In this document: positions 1-5,658 of the stretch, one piece after another | Numbering within the stretch: the first letter of the stretch is position 1 | Layout: every line of letters starts with the position of its first letter | Assembly (NCBI GenBank): GCA_029865665.1 | Contig: JARXAV010000077.1 | Coordinates: 1-8,342 of the forward strand | DNA from: Flectobacillus sp. | Lineage (GTDB): Bacteria > Bacteroidota > Bacteroidia > Cytophagales > Spirosomataceae | DNA: 8,342 nt | Direction of reading: 5' to 3' | Notes under the pieces: model-generated | The model's database searches: none | Seen by the model: the letters and a program-made list of their open reading frames with translations, nothing else | Told to the model about the DNA's origin: nothing | Translations under genes and position numbers: made by a program

Positions 1-113
1 ATTACAAAGGATAATTTTTCAAATAACTCCTTAGATACATCCCTTTTTATTTGTTCAAGAAGCAGTTCGAGTGCGTCCCAATCGTTGTAAAGAGGTATGA
101 GTATTTTAATCAT
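1..113 (-). CDS. Family 2 glycosyltransferase, N-terminal fragment (cut by window start)
   Basis: Only the first 37 codons are inside the window; the reading frame runs open off the left edge from an ATG at 113-111. The N-terminus reads MIKILIPLYNDWDALELLLE, the first beta strand and following helix of the GT-A fold of family 2 glycosyltransferases. In that family a V/I-x-I/V-P-x-Y-N start precedes the nucleotide-binding strand; the DxD and acceptor-site motifs would lie beyond the edge. These enzymes transfer a sugar from a nucleotide-sugar donor on the cytoplasmic side of the membrane, usually for polysaccharide, LPS or glycolipid synthesis. The gene lies downstream of, and on the same strand as, the SDR epimerase, but a terminator and a long gap separate them, so it probably has its own promoter. 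Substrate cannot be told from this fragment. Confidence 0.75.
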   Translation of the reverse strand, partial: MIKILIPLYNDWDALELLLEQIKRDVSKELFEKLSFV

Positions 114-532
114 AATGTTGTATAGACTTGATAGAAACGTCCTTCGTAAAAAAACTTTAAGGGATATGAAGCTGATTTTTTGTCAAAAATAATCAAATTT
201 GTTCAGATTGACATAGCCTTTTCGTCTTATACTGAGCGAAAAGTGATTTGCGAAATGGCGAATAAGTAACTTTCTGTAAGTAAACGACTTGAACTCTATT
301 CGTTTTGCAAACCCAACTCGGTTGAGTATAGCGATACAAACAGCATTGATTTTGTTGATGTGATGAATATAGAAAAGCTGGTCGGTAGAGTTGGCAAGAA
401 AGGATTCGTCTTCCTGGTACGATGCTTTCAGTTATACTAAACAGAATTAGGTTTACGAAACAAGTTTGGCATATCTTGCTGATAGGGAGGTCTTTGTGCC
501 TATGTGCCTTTGTAAACTCGATACCTTTCACT
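114..532. other. Long gene-free stretch before the glycosyltransferase
   Basis: No convincing gene was found here. The minus strand carries an open frame of 118 codons (549-193), but its product is rich in Cys, Gln, His and Arg with no recognisable fold, and it begins inside the epimerase terminator hairpin. The plus strand holds a stretch of about 56 open codons (around 270-438) with no start codon near its beginning. The stretch may be a long leader plus promoter for the glycosyltransferase, or the remains of a decayed gene. Which of these is right cannot be judged from the sequence alone. Confidence 0.5.
184..191 (-). promoter_or_regulatory. Candidate -7 box for the glycosyltransferase gene
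   Basis: Read on the minus strand this is TATTTTTG, a full match to the TAnnTTTG box recognised by the primary sigma factor of Bacteroidota. It lies about 70 nt upstream of the glycosyltransferase ATG. No TTTG element sits at the usual distance of about 19 nt upstream, so the call rests on one box in AT-rich DNA and is weak. Confidence 0.25.
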
Positions 533-575
533 ATATAAAAAAAGTCCATCTACACAGTTCGTATAGATGGACTTT
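533..575 (-). terminator. Intrinsic terminator of the epimerase gene
   Basis: Arms 541-552 and 564-575 are perfectly complementary (12 bp, 11-nt loop). Read on the minus strand, the stem starts 6 nt after the epimerase stop codon and runs into a T tract (seven consecutive T, then ATATAG). This is the standard form of a Rho-independent terminator and ends the epimerase as a single-gene transcript. Confidence 0.85.
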
Positions 576-581
576 CTGAAA

Positions 582-1643
582 TTATAATCTACTCGAAATA
601 CCGTCGTGAATTTGAGTTAGTGTTTCTTCTAAACCAAACGTCCAGTTCCAAGTTGGATAGTGTTCTTTGAATTTCGTTAAATCTGAAATGTACCAAATAT
701 GGTCTCCGATACGGTTTGTTTCAGAATAACTGTAGCTCATTTTGTTACCCGTAATTTTTTCACAAAGTTGGATACCTTCAATCATCGAGCAGTTGGCAAA
801 ACGACCACCACCAGCGTTATAAACTTCGCCAGCACGTGGGTTTAAATAGAAGTGCCAGAACATATTTACAAGGTCATACGAGTGAATATTATCTCTCACT
901 TGTTTTCCTTTATAACCAAAAATGGTATAGTGATTTCCCGTGATTGCACACTTCATTAAGTAAGCCAAGAAACCGTGTAATTGAGTCCCAGAGTGATTAG
1001 GCCCTGTTAAACAACCGCCACGGAATACACCCGTTTTCATACCGAAATAACGACCGTATTCTTGTACTAAAATATCAGCAGCCACTTTAGACGCTCCAAA
1101 TAATGAGTGTTTTGTGTGGTCGATACTGTGTAATTCGTCGATACCATTTTTGTAATATGGATGACTTTCGTCAATTTCCCAACGAGTTTCCGTTTCGATT
1201 AATGGTAAGTAGTTAGGATTATCTCCATATACTTTGTTGGTAGATGTGAAAATGAATACCGACTCAGGAGCGTGTAAACGAGTCATTTCCAACATATTCA
1301 ACGTACCGTTGGCATTAACCGTAAAGTCCGTAAAAGGTTCTTTTGCTGCCCAGTCGTGAGACGGTTGAGCGGCTGTGTGTAGTACTAGTTTAATATCAGC
1401 ACCATATTCTTTGAAGATGACTTCTAATTCTTCTACTTTACGGATATCAGCTTGATAGTGTTTGTAGTTCGAAAATTGTTCTTCTAAACGGTTTTTGTTC
1501 CAAGCAGTAGAGGCTTCTGCACCAAAAAAGTACTGACGCATGTTGTTGTCAACGCCAATTACTAAATCAAATTTGTCTGCAAAAAAAGAGACAGCTTCAC
1601 TACCAATTAATCCTGCGGAACCAGTTACGAGTGCTATATTCAT
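582..1643 (-). CDS. SDR-family NAD-dependent nucleotide-sugar epimerase (CDP-tyvelose/paratose 2-epimerase-like)
   Basis: This 353-residue protein is an extended short-chain dehydrogenase of the usual length. The Rossmann NAD-binding motif is TGSAGLIG (residues 7-14), with an acidic D32 after the second strand, as expected for NAD. The stretch FTSTNKVYG (132-140) is characteristic of the CDP-tyvelose/CDP-paratose 2-epimerase branch and includes the Ser/Thr position of the active site (S134/T135). The catalytic YxxxK motif appears as F-G-A-S-K (182-186), so the general-acid/base Tyr is Phe while the Lys is kept. The region after it, with [13 protein letters not shown] and [13 protein letters not shown], resembles a widespread SDR subfamily of polysaccharide loci in which I recall the Phe also occurring. 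It probably alters an activated sugar for surface glycan synthesis in the cytoplasm; the exact substrate is unknown. The start is ATG 1643, with an A-rich leader and no clear Shine-Dalgarno sequence. The gene is flanked by terminators and so is likely transcribed alone. Confidence 0.88.
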   Translation of the reverse strand: MNIALVTGSAGLIGSEAVSFFADKFDLVIGVDNNMRQYFFGAEASTAWNKNRLEEQFSNYKHYQADIRKVEELEVIFKEYGADIKLVLHTAAQPSHDWAAKEPFTDFTVNANGTLNMLEMTRLHAPESVFIFTSTNKVYGDNPNYLPLIETETRWEIDESHPYYKNGIDELHSIDHTKHSLFGASKVAADILVQEYGRYFGMKTGVFRGGCLTGPNHSGTQLHGFLAYLMKCAITGNHYTIFGYKGKQVRDNIHSYDLVNMFWHFYLNPRAGEVYNAGGGRFANCSMIEGIQLCEKITGNKMSYSYSETNRIGDHIWYISDLTKFKEHYPTWNWTFGLEETLTQIHDGISSRL

Positions 1644-1702
1644 TGTGGATGATCTATTTATTTTATAATCTAAAGGTATAACGTTAAGATAGTGTTTACT
1701 GA

Positions 1703-1749
1703 AAAAATATAAAGCGTCACAATCTAATATTGCAACGCTTTATATTTTT
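1703..1749 (-). terminator. Strong hairpin terminator of the small lipoprotein gene (possibly bidirectional)
   Basis: Arms 1703-1717 and 1735-1749 form a perfect 15-bp stem with the GC-rich part next to the loop; 4 more bp (1720-1723 with 1729-1732) can close inside it. Because the outer stem is A tract against T tract, both strands end in U-rich RNA. It lies 40 nt past the lipoprotein stop and before the epimerase ATG, both on the minus strand, so its useful role is to end the lipoprotein transcript. Confidence 0.8.
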
Positions 1750-1765
1750 GGAAATAGGTAGTAAA

Positions 1766-1779
1766 TCTGACAAGTCAGA
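1766..1779. repeat. 14-bp dyad TCTGAC-AA-GTCAGA
   Basis: A perfect 6-bp inverted repeat separated by two bases, lying 9 nt downstream of the lipoprotein stop codon and before its terminator. The two-base gap is too tight for the full stem in RNA, so if it functions it is more likely a dimeric-protein site in DNA or a shorter hairpin. It could also be chance. Confidence 0.3.
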
Positions 1780-1788
1780 ATTGCCTGA

Positions 1789-2055
1789 TTAATTTCCCGC
1801 AGCAATACTTGTTGTTGCTGTTGCATCAGGAGCACCATACAACTTCTCACGAATTTTGTTCGCTCTAACTTCGTTTTCAGGCTTTGCTGTGTATTTCAAT
1901 TTTGTTTGAGCAGCAGCACTGTCTGGATGAACACCATAAACATAAGCATCGTCTTCACGAATATCTTTTTGTTTGATGGTATTGTTTTTTTGGTAATCAC
2001 AAGCCAATGCTGTAAGAGCAACTGCTGCGATGGTTAAGCTATTTTTAAGATTCAT
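1789..2055 (-). CDS. Small lipoprotein of unknown function
   Basis: The 88-residue product starts with a lipoprotein signal peptide: Lys4, a hydrophobic segment at residues 7-17, and a lipobox L-A-C ending at Cys19 (context ALTALACDYQKN), the expected acylated Cys after cleavage by signal peptidase II. The remaining 70 residues are polar, charged and rich in Ala and Thr near the end (ATATTSIAAG), with no recognised domain. An in-frame ATG 63 nt upstream would add a Phe/Tyr-rich stretch that spoils the signal peptide, and the likely transcription start lies downstream of it, so ATG 2055 is preferred. The residue after Cys is Asp; in E. coli this keeps lipoproteins in the inner membrane, but Bacteroidota sort lipoproteins by different signals, so location is open. 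It has its own promoter and terminator, so it is a single-gene unit. I do not recognise the family. Confidence 0.75.
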   Translation of the reverse strand: MNLKNSLTIAAVALTALACDYQKNNTIKQKDIREDDAYVYGVHPDSAAAQTKLKYTAKPENEVRANKIREKLYGAPDATATTSIAAGN

Positions 2056-2095
2056 TGCTATATTGAATAAAAAATTCGTTTCTAGTATTGACACA

Positions 2096-2126
2096 CAAAA
2101 ATAGTAGCTGAAATTCAATTAAAAAA
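2096..2126 (-). promoter_or_regulatory. Bacteroidota-type promoter of the lipoprotein gene
   Basis: On the minus strand TATTTTTG (2103-2096) matches the TAnnTTTG -7 box exactly. A TTTT at 2126-2123, 19 nt further upstream, is a 3-of-4 match to the TTTG -33 element. Transcription would start near 2089, giving a leader of about 35 nt to the ATG at 2055 and excluding the upstream ATG at 2118. Confidence 0.55.
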
Positions 2127-2233
2127 GTTAAAATCAATTTCAATGCCTCTTAAAGCTATTTTTTGTAGCTTCTTGATTGATAACCTTTTTGAATTATATC
2201 TTAGAGCTGAAAAATCCTATTTTGTGCCTTATT

Positions 2234-3934
2234 TTAGCGATTCATGGATGCTAAAAACTCCTCGTTTGTACGGGTGTTTTTCATCTGTTGTAACAAGAAA
2301 TCCATCGCTTCTACCGAGTTCATATCACTCATGTGTTTACGAAGTACCCAAATACGTTGTAGGGTTTCTTTGTTCATCAATAAATCCTCACGACGAGTAC
2401 CCGATGCAGGAACATCAATGGCAGGGAATACACGGCGGTTTGCCAACTTACGATCAAGTTGTAATTCCATGTTACCTGTACCTTTAAATTCCTCAAAGAT
2501 AACCTCATCCATCTTAGAACCTGTATCAATTAAGGCAGTTGCAATGATGGTTAATGAACCTCCGTTTTCTACGTTACGAGCCGCCCCGAAGAAACGTTTT
2601 GGCTTGTGTAAAGCATTGGCATCAACCCCACCTGATAAGATTTTACCTGATGATGGTACAACTGTATTGTATGCACGAGCTAAACGAGTGATAGAGTCTA
2701 ATAAAATCACCACATCATGCCCACATTCAACCATACGTTTTGCTTTTTCAAGCACAATACTTGCCACTTTTACATGGCGTTCTGCTTGTTCATCAAACGT
2801 CGAAGCAATTACTTCGGCACGCACACTACGTTGCATATCGGTAACCTCTTCTGGACGTTCGTCAATTAGCAAAATCAACAAGTAAACTTCTGGGTGATTT
2901 TTAGAAATAGCGTTGGCAATTTCTTTCAATAACACGGTCTTACCTGTTTTTGGTTGTGCTACAATCATACCACGTTGACCTTTACCGATAGGGGCAAAGA
3001 GATCAAGAATACGAGTAGAATACTGGTCTGGACGAGAAGAAAGATTTAACTTTTCGTCTGGGAACAACGGTGTTAGGTATTCAAACGGAATACGGTCACG
3101 AATTTCTTCAGTTGTTTTACCATTTACGGATTCCACACGAAGTAATGCAAAATATTTTTCTCCTTCTTTTGGAGGACGAATTGCACCACGAACCGTATCA
3201 CCTGTTTTTAAGCCAAATAACTTAATTTGAGAAGGCGATACATAAATATCATCTGGCGATGCCAAATAGTTGTAATCTGCCGAGCGTAAGAAGCCATAGC
3301 CACCATCTTGCATAATTTCAAGAACACCTTCGTTTTCGATGATTCCATCAAATTCACGAATTGCTTGATTATAAATTGGTTTCTTTGGACTTGGAGCAGG
3401 AGGCGTATTCGTATTTCTAGGATTTTCTTGACGAGGCTCTTTTGGTAGCACATCATTTACAATATCATCTGTTGTAATAAAGGATGTATCTATTTCAAAC
3501 TCGTCTTGAATATCATCGGGAATATCAATAATAATTGGGTCTTCGTCAAAATCAAAATTTAATTCTTCAATAACCTCTTTAGCTGTCTTTTTAGTTTCAG
3601 CAACAGGGCGAGGAGCAGGAGCTGGCTTGGCAGTGCTTACGCTACTACTTGGAGAAGTGGTTTCGCCTACCTCTGTTTTTTGAATACGCTGTCTTTTAGG
3701 TCTTTCCGATTCGCTACCAGTCGTATCTTTTTTGATTTTTCTTTCTGGTTTATTTTCCATGGTATTGCTGTTTGCAGGTGCTTCTTTGGTAGGGGGCGTT
3801 AGTGCCTGCTTGTCAAGTATTTTATAGATGAGCTGTTGTTTGGGTAGGTCTTTAAATTGATTGATATCAAACGCCTCTGCTATTTGTCGAAGCTCCGACA
3901 CTAGCTTCATTTCTAATTCTTCAATGTTATACAT
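2234..3934 (-). CDS. rho: Transcription termination factor Rho with long disordered N-terminal insert
   Basis: Rho is a hexameric RNA helicase that loads on untranslated RNA and ends transcription. With start ATG 3934 the protein has 566 residues, against about 419 in E. coli. Residues 1-45 are the helical Rho-N domain (MYNIEEL start, [10 protein letters not shown] end). Residues 46-195 are a low-complexity insert: basic near 61-90, Ser/Pro/Ala-rich near 90-110, then strongly acidic at 121-150. The RNA-binding OB fold is at about 203-270, with GYGFLRS (212-218) and [10 protein letters not shown] (228-237). The ATPase core has Walker A QPKTGKT (327-333), catalytic Glu in IDERPEE (E359), Walker B VVILLDS (D413), the SGGVDANAL secondary RNA-binding loop, and the SGTR arginine finger (R514). 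All key residues are present. GTG 3964 and ATG 3958 are in-frame alternatives, but bacteroidotal Rho proteins begin at MYNIEEL or similar. No U-rich terminator follows it. Confidence 0.97.
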   Translation of the reverse strand: MYNIEELEMKLVSELRQIAEAFDINQFKDLPKQQLIYKILDKQALTPPTKEAPANSNTMENKPERKIKKDTTGSESERPKRQRIQKTEVGETTSPSSSVSTAKPAPAPRPVAETKKTAKEVIEELNFDFDEDPIIIDIPDDIQDEFEIDTSFITTDDIVNDVLPKEPRQENPRNTNTPPAPSPKKPIYNQAIREFDGIIENEGVLEIMQDGGYGFLRSADYNYLASPDDIYVSPSQIKLFGLKTGDTVRGAIRPPKEGEKYFALLRVESVNGKTTEEIRDRIPFEYLTPLFPDEKLNLSSRPDQYSTRILDLFAPIGKGQRGMIVAQPKTGKTVLLKEIANAISKNHPEVYLLILLIDERPEEVTDMQRSVRAEVIASTFDEQAERHVKVASIVLEKAKRMVECGHDVVILLDSITRLARAYNTVVPSSGKILSGGVDANALHKPKRFFGAARNVENGGSLTIIATALIDTGSKMDEVIFEEFKGTGNMELQLDRKLANRRVFPAIDVPASGTRREDLLMNKETLQRIWVLRKHMSDMNSVEAMDFLLQQMKNTRTNEEFLASMNR

Positions 3935-4013
3935 ACGAAAATCAATGTTGAGGTGCATTTGCACAGCAAAGCCCTCGAAATTTATGTGGTGGTTATTTAC
4001 ACAGGCACTCTAA

Positions 4014-4021
4014 CAAAATTA
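4014..4021 (-). promoter_or_regulatory. Candidate -7 box for rho
   Basis: TAATTTTG on the minus strand fits TAnnTTTG and would give a rho leader of roughly 70 nt. A TTTG lies upstream at 4038-4035 but at a 13-nt spacing, shorter than the usual 19 or so, so this is only a candidate. Confidence 0.3.
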
Positions 4022-4222
4022 ATACACGTAAAATCAAATCTTGGAAATCATGAAATGAGATGGAAGATGAATGTTAAGCAGTTGTCATCCAGAGGCCTAA
4101 CCGAAGAATATCACGGATACGTGATTTGTACTGCAATAATAGCAACTAAGTTTGAAAGTATCAAATATTAAGGATTCTTTTTTATAAAAAATGACTAATA
4201 TTTTTAGGGAGCGAGGTTTGGT

Positions 4223-4288
4223 AAGTAGTAGTACTAGGCATACTACTTAAAGACTATACGTTGAAGTCTTTCGATTGGTATGCCTAGT
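4223..4288 (-). repeat. Imperfect cruciform with an alternative competing hairpin
   Basis: Outer arms 4233-4243 and 4278-4288 are perfectly complementary over 11 bp, and nested arms 4249-4255 and 4265-4271 over 7 bp. A second helix, 4223-4230 with 4241-4248 (8 bp, 10-nt loop), uses part of the outer arm and cannot form together with it except as a pseudoknot. On the minus strand it begins 8 nt after the stop of the Cys-containing gene. No T tract follows on either strand, so it is not a standard intrinsic terminator. It may protect the 3' end of the transcript, pause polymerase, or act in the rho leader. Confidence 0.6.
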
Positions 4289-4296
4289 GGAGTTAC

Positions 4297-4794
4297 TTAT
4301 ACGAGTTGATAGACTTCTTTTTTTTCCTCTGATTTCTCTTCTAAGAAAGACAAATCGAAAGTAATGGTTTCGGTAAATTCTTCTTCGAGCATATTGGCCC
4401 ACTCTTGTAAGTATAAAGTGACATCATCTCTAAAATTATGACGCAACTGATTTCTACGAGTTAAATCAATACGTGCTAAAACACCTTTGTCTGAGAGGCG
4501 TTCTAAATTTTGTAAGTCGCTCGTTGTTAGACCATGATTCAGCATATCGGCAATCAATAAGTCCATTGGCAGACCACTCGTAGGACAAAATTCTTCCACT
4601 TGTTCTCGCCAGTCACCACGACCTTGCATCGCAAATTGGTGAATTTCCGCTTTGGTCAATTGGGTTAATTCTTGAGCTAAATTGCCACAATTACAACTTC
4701 CCATGTGTCCCCACTGATAGGGCGTTTGTTGGTCTGAAAGCTTTTTCGCCGTGCGACGAATCGCTTCAATTAATTCAATACTTGCATGTGCCAT
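4297..4794 (-). CDS. Uncharacterised protein with conserved-looking Cys motif (GSCNCGN)
   Basis: This 165-residue, mostly polar and probably helical cytoplasmic protein has no signal peptide or membrane segment. It begins MAHASIELIEAIRRTAKKL. Its most striking parts are QWGHMGSCNCGNLAQ (27-41), with His30, Cys34 and Cys36, and EEFCPTSGLPMD (67-78), with Cys70. This His/Cys set could bind a metal or form a redox pair, but that is inference. A central segment, LERLSDKGVLARI, is followed by RRNQLRHNFRDDVTLYLQEWANMLEEE, and the tail is acidic then lysine-rich. The sequence reads like a conserved hypothetical family of Bacteroidota; I cannot attach a named domain or function. The start ATG 4794 is 8 nt after the stop of a possible 39-codon ORF, and the two would form one transcript. 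A cruciform lies directly downstream. Confidence 0.8.
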   Translation of the reverse strand: MAHASIELIEAIRRTAKKLSDQQTPYQWGHMGSCNCGNLAQELTQLTKAEIHQFAMQGRGDWREQVEEFCPTSGLPMDLLIADMLNHGLTTSDLQNLERLSDKGVLARIDLTRRNQLRHNFRDDVTLYLQEWANMLEEEFTETITFDLSFLEEKSEEKKEVYQLV

Positions 4795-4802
4795 CTTCGT
4801 TG

Positions 4803-4922
4803 CTAGTTTTTAATGTGATAGAAATGCAACGCTTTGACCAATGTGACATTGATAGCGTTGAGGTGTTTTAATACGTAACCATAAGATTGGATGCCATAAC
4901 ATTCATCCAAAATGTATTTCAT
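4803..4922 (-). CDS. Possible small ORF (39 aa) or structured leader upstream of the Cys-containing gene
   Basis: ATG 4922 opens a 39-codon frame ending TAG, 8 nt before the ATG of the 165-residue gene. The product starts MKYILDECYGIQSYGYVLKH and is rich in Tyr, His and Leu with no known motif. An upstream in-frame ATG at 4991 would add a lysine- and Phe-rich stretch coming from an A/T tract and is unlikely. Close spacing and sensible codon use support translation. Against it, the same DNA contains a hairpin (arms 4827-4833 and 4854-4860, inner arms 4839-4843 and 4847-4851), so it could be an untranslated leader. A regulatory leader peptide would reconcile both. Confidence 0.35.
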   Translation of the reverse strand: MKYILDECYGIQSYGYVLKHLNAINVTLVKALHFYHIKN

Positions 4923-5001
4923 TACTAATAACTGCTTGTTTTCTTTTTTGTTTGGTATCCTAAAAATAAAAAAAAATAGTACAATTCCCAACGATTCAAG
5001 G

Positions 5002-5014
5002 CGTTTTCAAAACG
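5002..5014. promoter_or_regulatory. Palindrome in the divergent promoter region
   Basis: CGTTTT-C-AAAACG is a perfect 6-bp dyad around one base, about midway between the divergent leftward small ORF/Cys gene and the rightward oxidoreductase operon. The location suits an operator shared by both directions. A 13-bp AT-rich palindrome can also arise by chance, and no regulator gene lies beside it. Confidence 0.25.
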
Positions 5015-5047
5015 ATAAATCAGTATATGTTTCTTCATCGAAATATG

Positions 5048-5055
5048 TATATTTG
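5048..5055 (+). promoter_or_regulatory. Candidate -7 box of the oxidoreductase operon
   Basis: TATATTTG matches the Bacteroidota TAnnTTTG box and lies about 80 nt before the first ATG of the operon. No TTTG was found at the proper upstream spacing. The start codon itself is preceded by an A-rich leader (TATAAAAAATAACG) rather than a Shine-Dalgarno sequence. Confidence 0.3.
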
Positions 5056-5133
5056 AGTTTGGATTGTTTCGGCTTTATTCCTGAGCTATCCATCTATCCC
5101 AATTAACGCATTCTATAAAAAATAACGATTACC

Positions 5134-5652
5134 ATGAAAAGACGTACTGCTATTAAACAAGTAGCCTTTACTTTGGGTGGCCTAATGACGCTACCGATTT
5201 GGGCAAAAGCTTGGTCAGCAACGGATGTTCAGTCTCAACCATTTTTAACCGCTACGCAAGATACGCTGCTGGCGGAATTGGTGGAAACTGTCATTCCTGA
5301 AACCAATACACCTGGGGCAAAGTCCTTGGGAGTACATCAACTCATTCAAACCATTGTGGCAGATTGTTATGCAAAACCTGAGCAAGAAAAATTGACTCAA
5401 GGGATTTTGGCTGCCGACCAATTGGCTAATCAATTGCATGGAAAGGGCTTTATTGCTTGTGATGTCAATCAACGTTTGGCAGTGCTAAAAGCAATGGAGT
5501 CTTCTAGCGATAATGCTCAGAAAGAGTTTTATGGCTTGTTGAGAGGCATGACGATTAACGGCTATATGAAGTCGGAATATTACTTAACTAATATCGCAAA
5601 ATTTGAGTTCGCACCTGGACGTTTCTATGGCTGTGTTCCCGTTAAAAAATAA
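5134..5652 (+). CDS. Gluconate 2-dehydrogenase subunit 3 family protein (Tat-exported small subunit)
   Basis: The 172-residue protein begins with a twin-arginine-type signal: MKRRTAIKQV, a hydrophobic core (F12-I22) and an A-K-A cleavage site at 24-26. The mature part carries the family signature VIPETNTPGAKSLGV (53-67) and the C-terminal APGRFYGCVP motif. Proteins of this family are the small, non-flavin partner of GMC dehydrogenases. They are needed for maturation and for export, since the folded flavoprotein has no signal of its own and leaves as a complex through the Tat channel. The flavoprotein gene starts 6 nt after this stop, in the same direction, which fits a two-subunit periplasmic enzyme made in equal amounts. 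Length is typical of the family. Start choice is supported because ATG 5134 gives a complete signal peptide. Confidence 0.9.
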   Translation: MKRRTAIKQVAFTLGGLMTLPIWAKAWSATDVQSQPFLTATQDTLLAELVETVIPETNTPGAKSLGVHQLIQTIVADCYAKPEQEKLTQGILAADQLANQLHGKGFIACDVNQRLAVLKAMESSSDNAQKEFYGLLRGMTINGYMKSEYYLTNIAKFEFAPGRFYGCVPVKK

Positions 5653-5658
5653 AAAGAC

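Larger units (their letters stand above)
3935..4296. other. Rho upstream region: gene-free, rich in dyads
   Basis: This 362-bp stretch has no supportable gene. A 72-codon plus-strand frame (3953-4171) overlaps the rho start and has no recognisable features. It does hold a candidate rho promoter; a 16-bp dyad ATCACG-GATA-CGTGAT (4110-4125) that looks like a dimeric-repressor site; an AT-rich dyad centred near 4184 (TTTTTTATAAAAAA at 4178-4191, outer arms 4164-4170 and 4196-4202); and the large cruciform at 4223-4288. Rho genes are commonly autoregulated through their leaders, so structure here could matter, but no direct evidence is visible. Confidence 0.5.

Noticed and set aside
270..440. About 56 open codons on the plus strand with a more protein-like composition
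   Set aside because: No start codon or leader near its beginning and no recognisable motif. It could be a gene remnant but is not supportable.
193..549. 118-codon minus-strand open frame between the glycosyltransferase and the epimerase
   Set aside because: It starts inside the epimerase terminator hairpin, has an unusual composition rich in Cys, Gln and Arg, and shows no domain. It is probably chance.
2153..2171. 6-bp hairpin downstream of rho as a terminator
   Set aside because: The stem is short and AT-rich, with no T tract following on the minus strand.
2244..2885. 213-codon open frame antisense to the rho ATPase region
   Set aside because: It mirrors the codon pattern of rho, which is unmistakably the real gene; the product is Ser/Thr/Arg-rich without a fold.
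3953..4171. 72-codon plus-strand frame overlapping the rho start
   Set aside because: It overlaps the rho 5' end and the candidate rho promoter, and the product shows no motif.
4233..4288. Cruciform as a miniature transposable element
   Set aside because: No target-site duplication is seen at its flanks and there is no second copy in the window.
4912..5106. 64-codon plus-strand frame before the oxidoreductase operon
   Set aside because: It spans the AT-rich divergent promoter region and a poly-A tract, and the composition is not protein-like.
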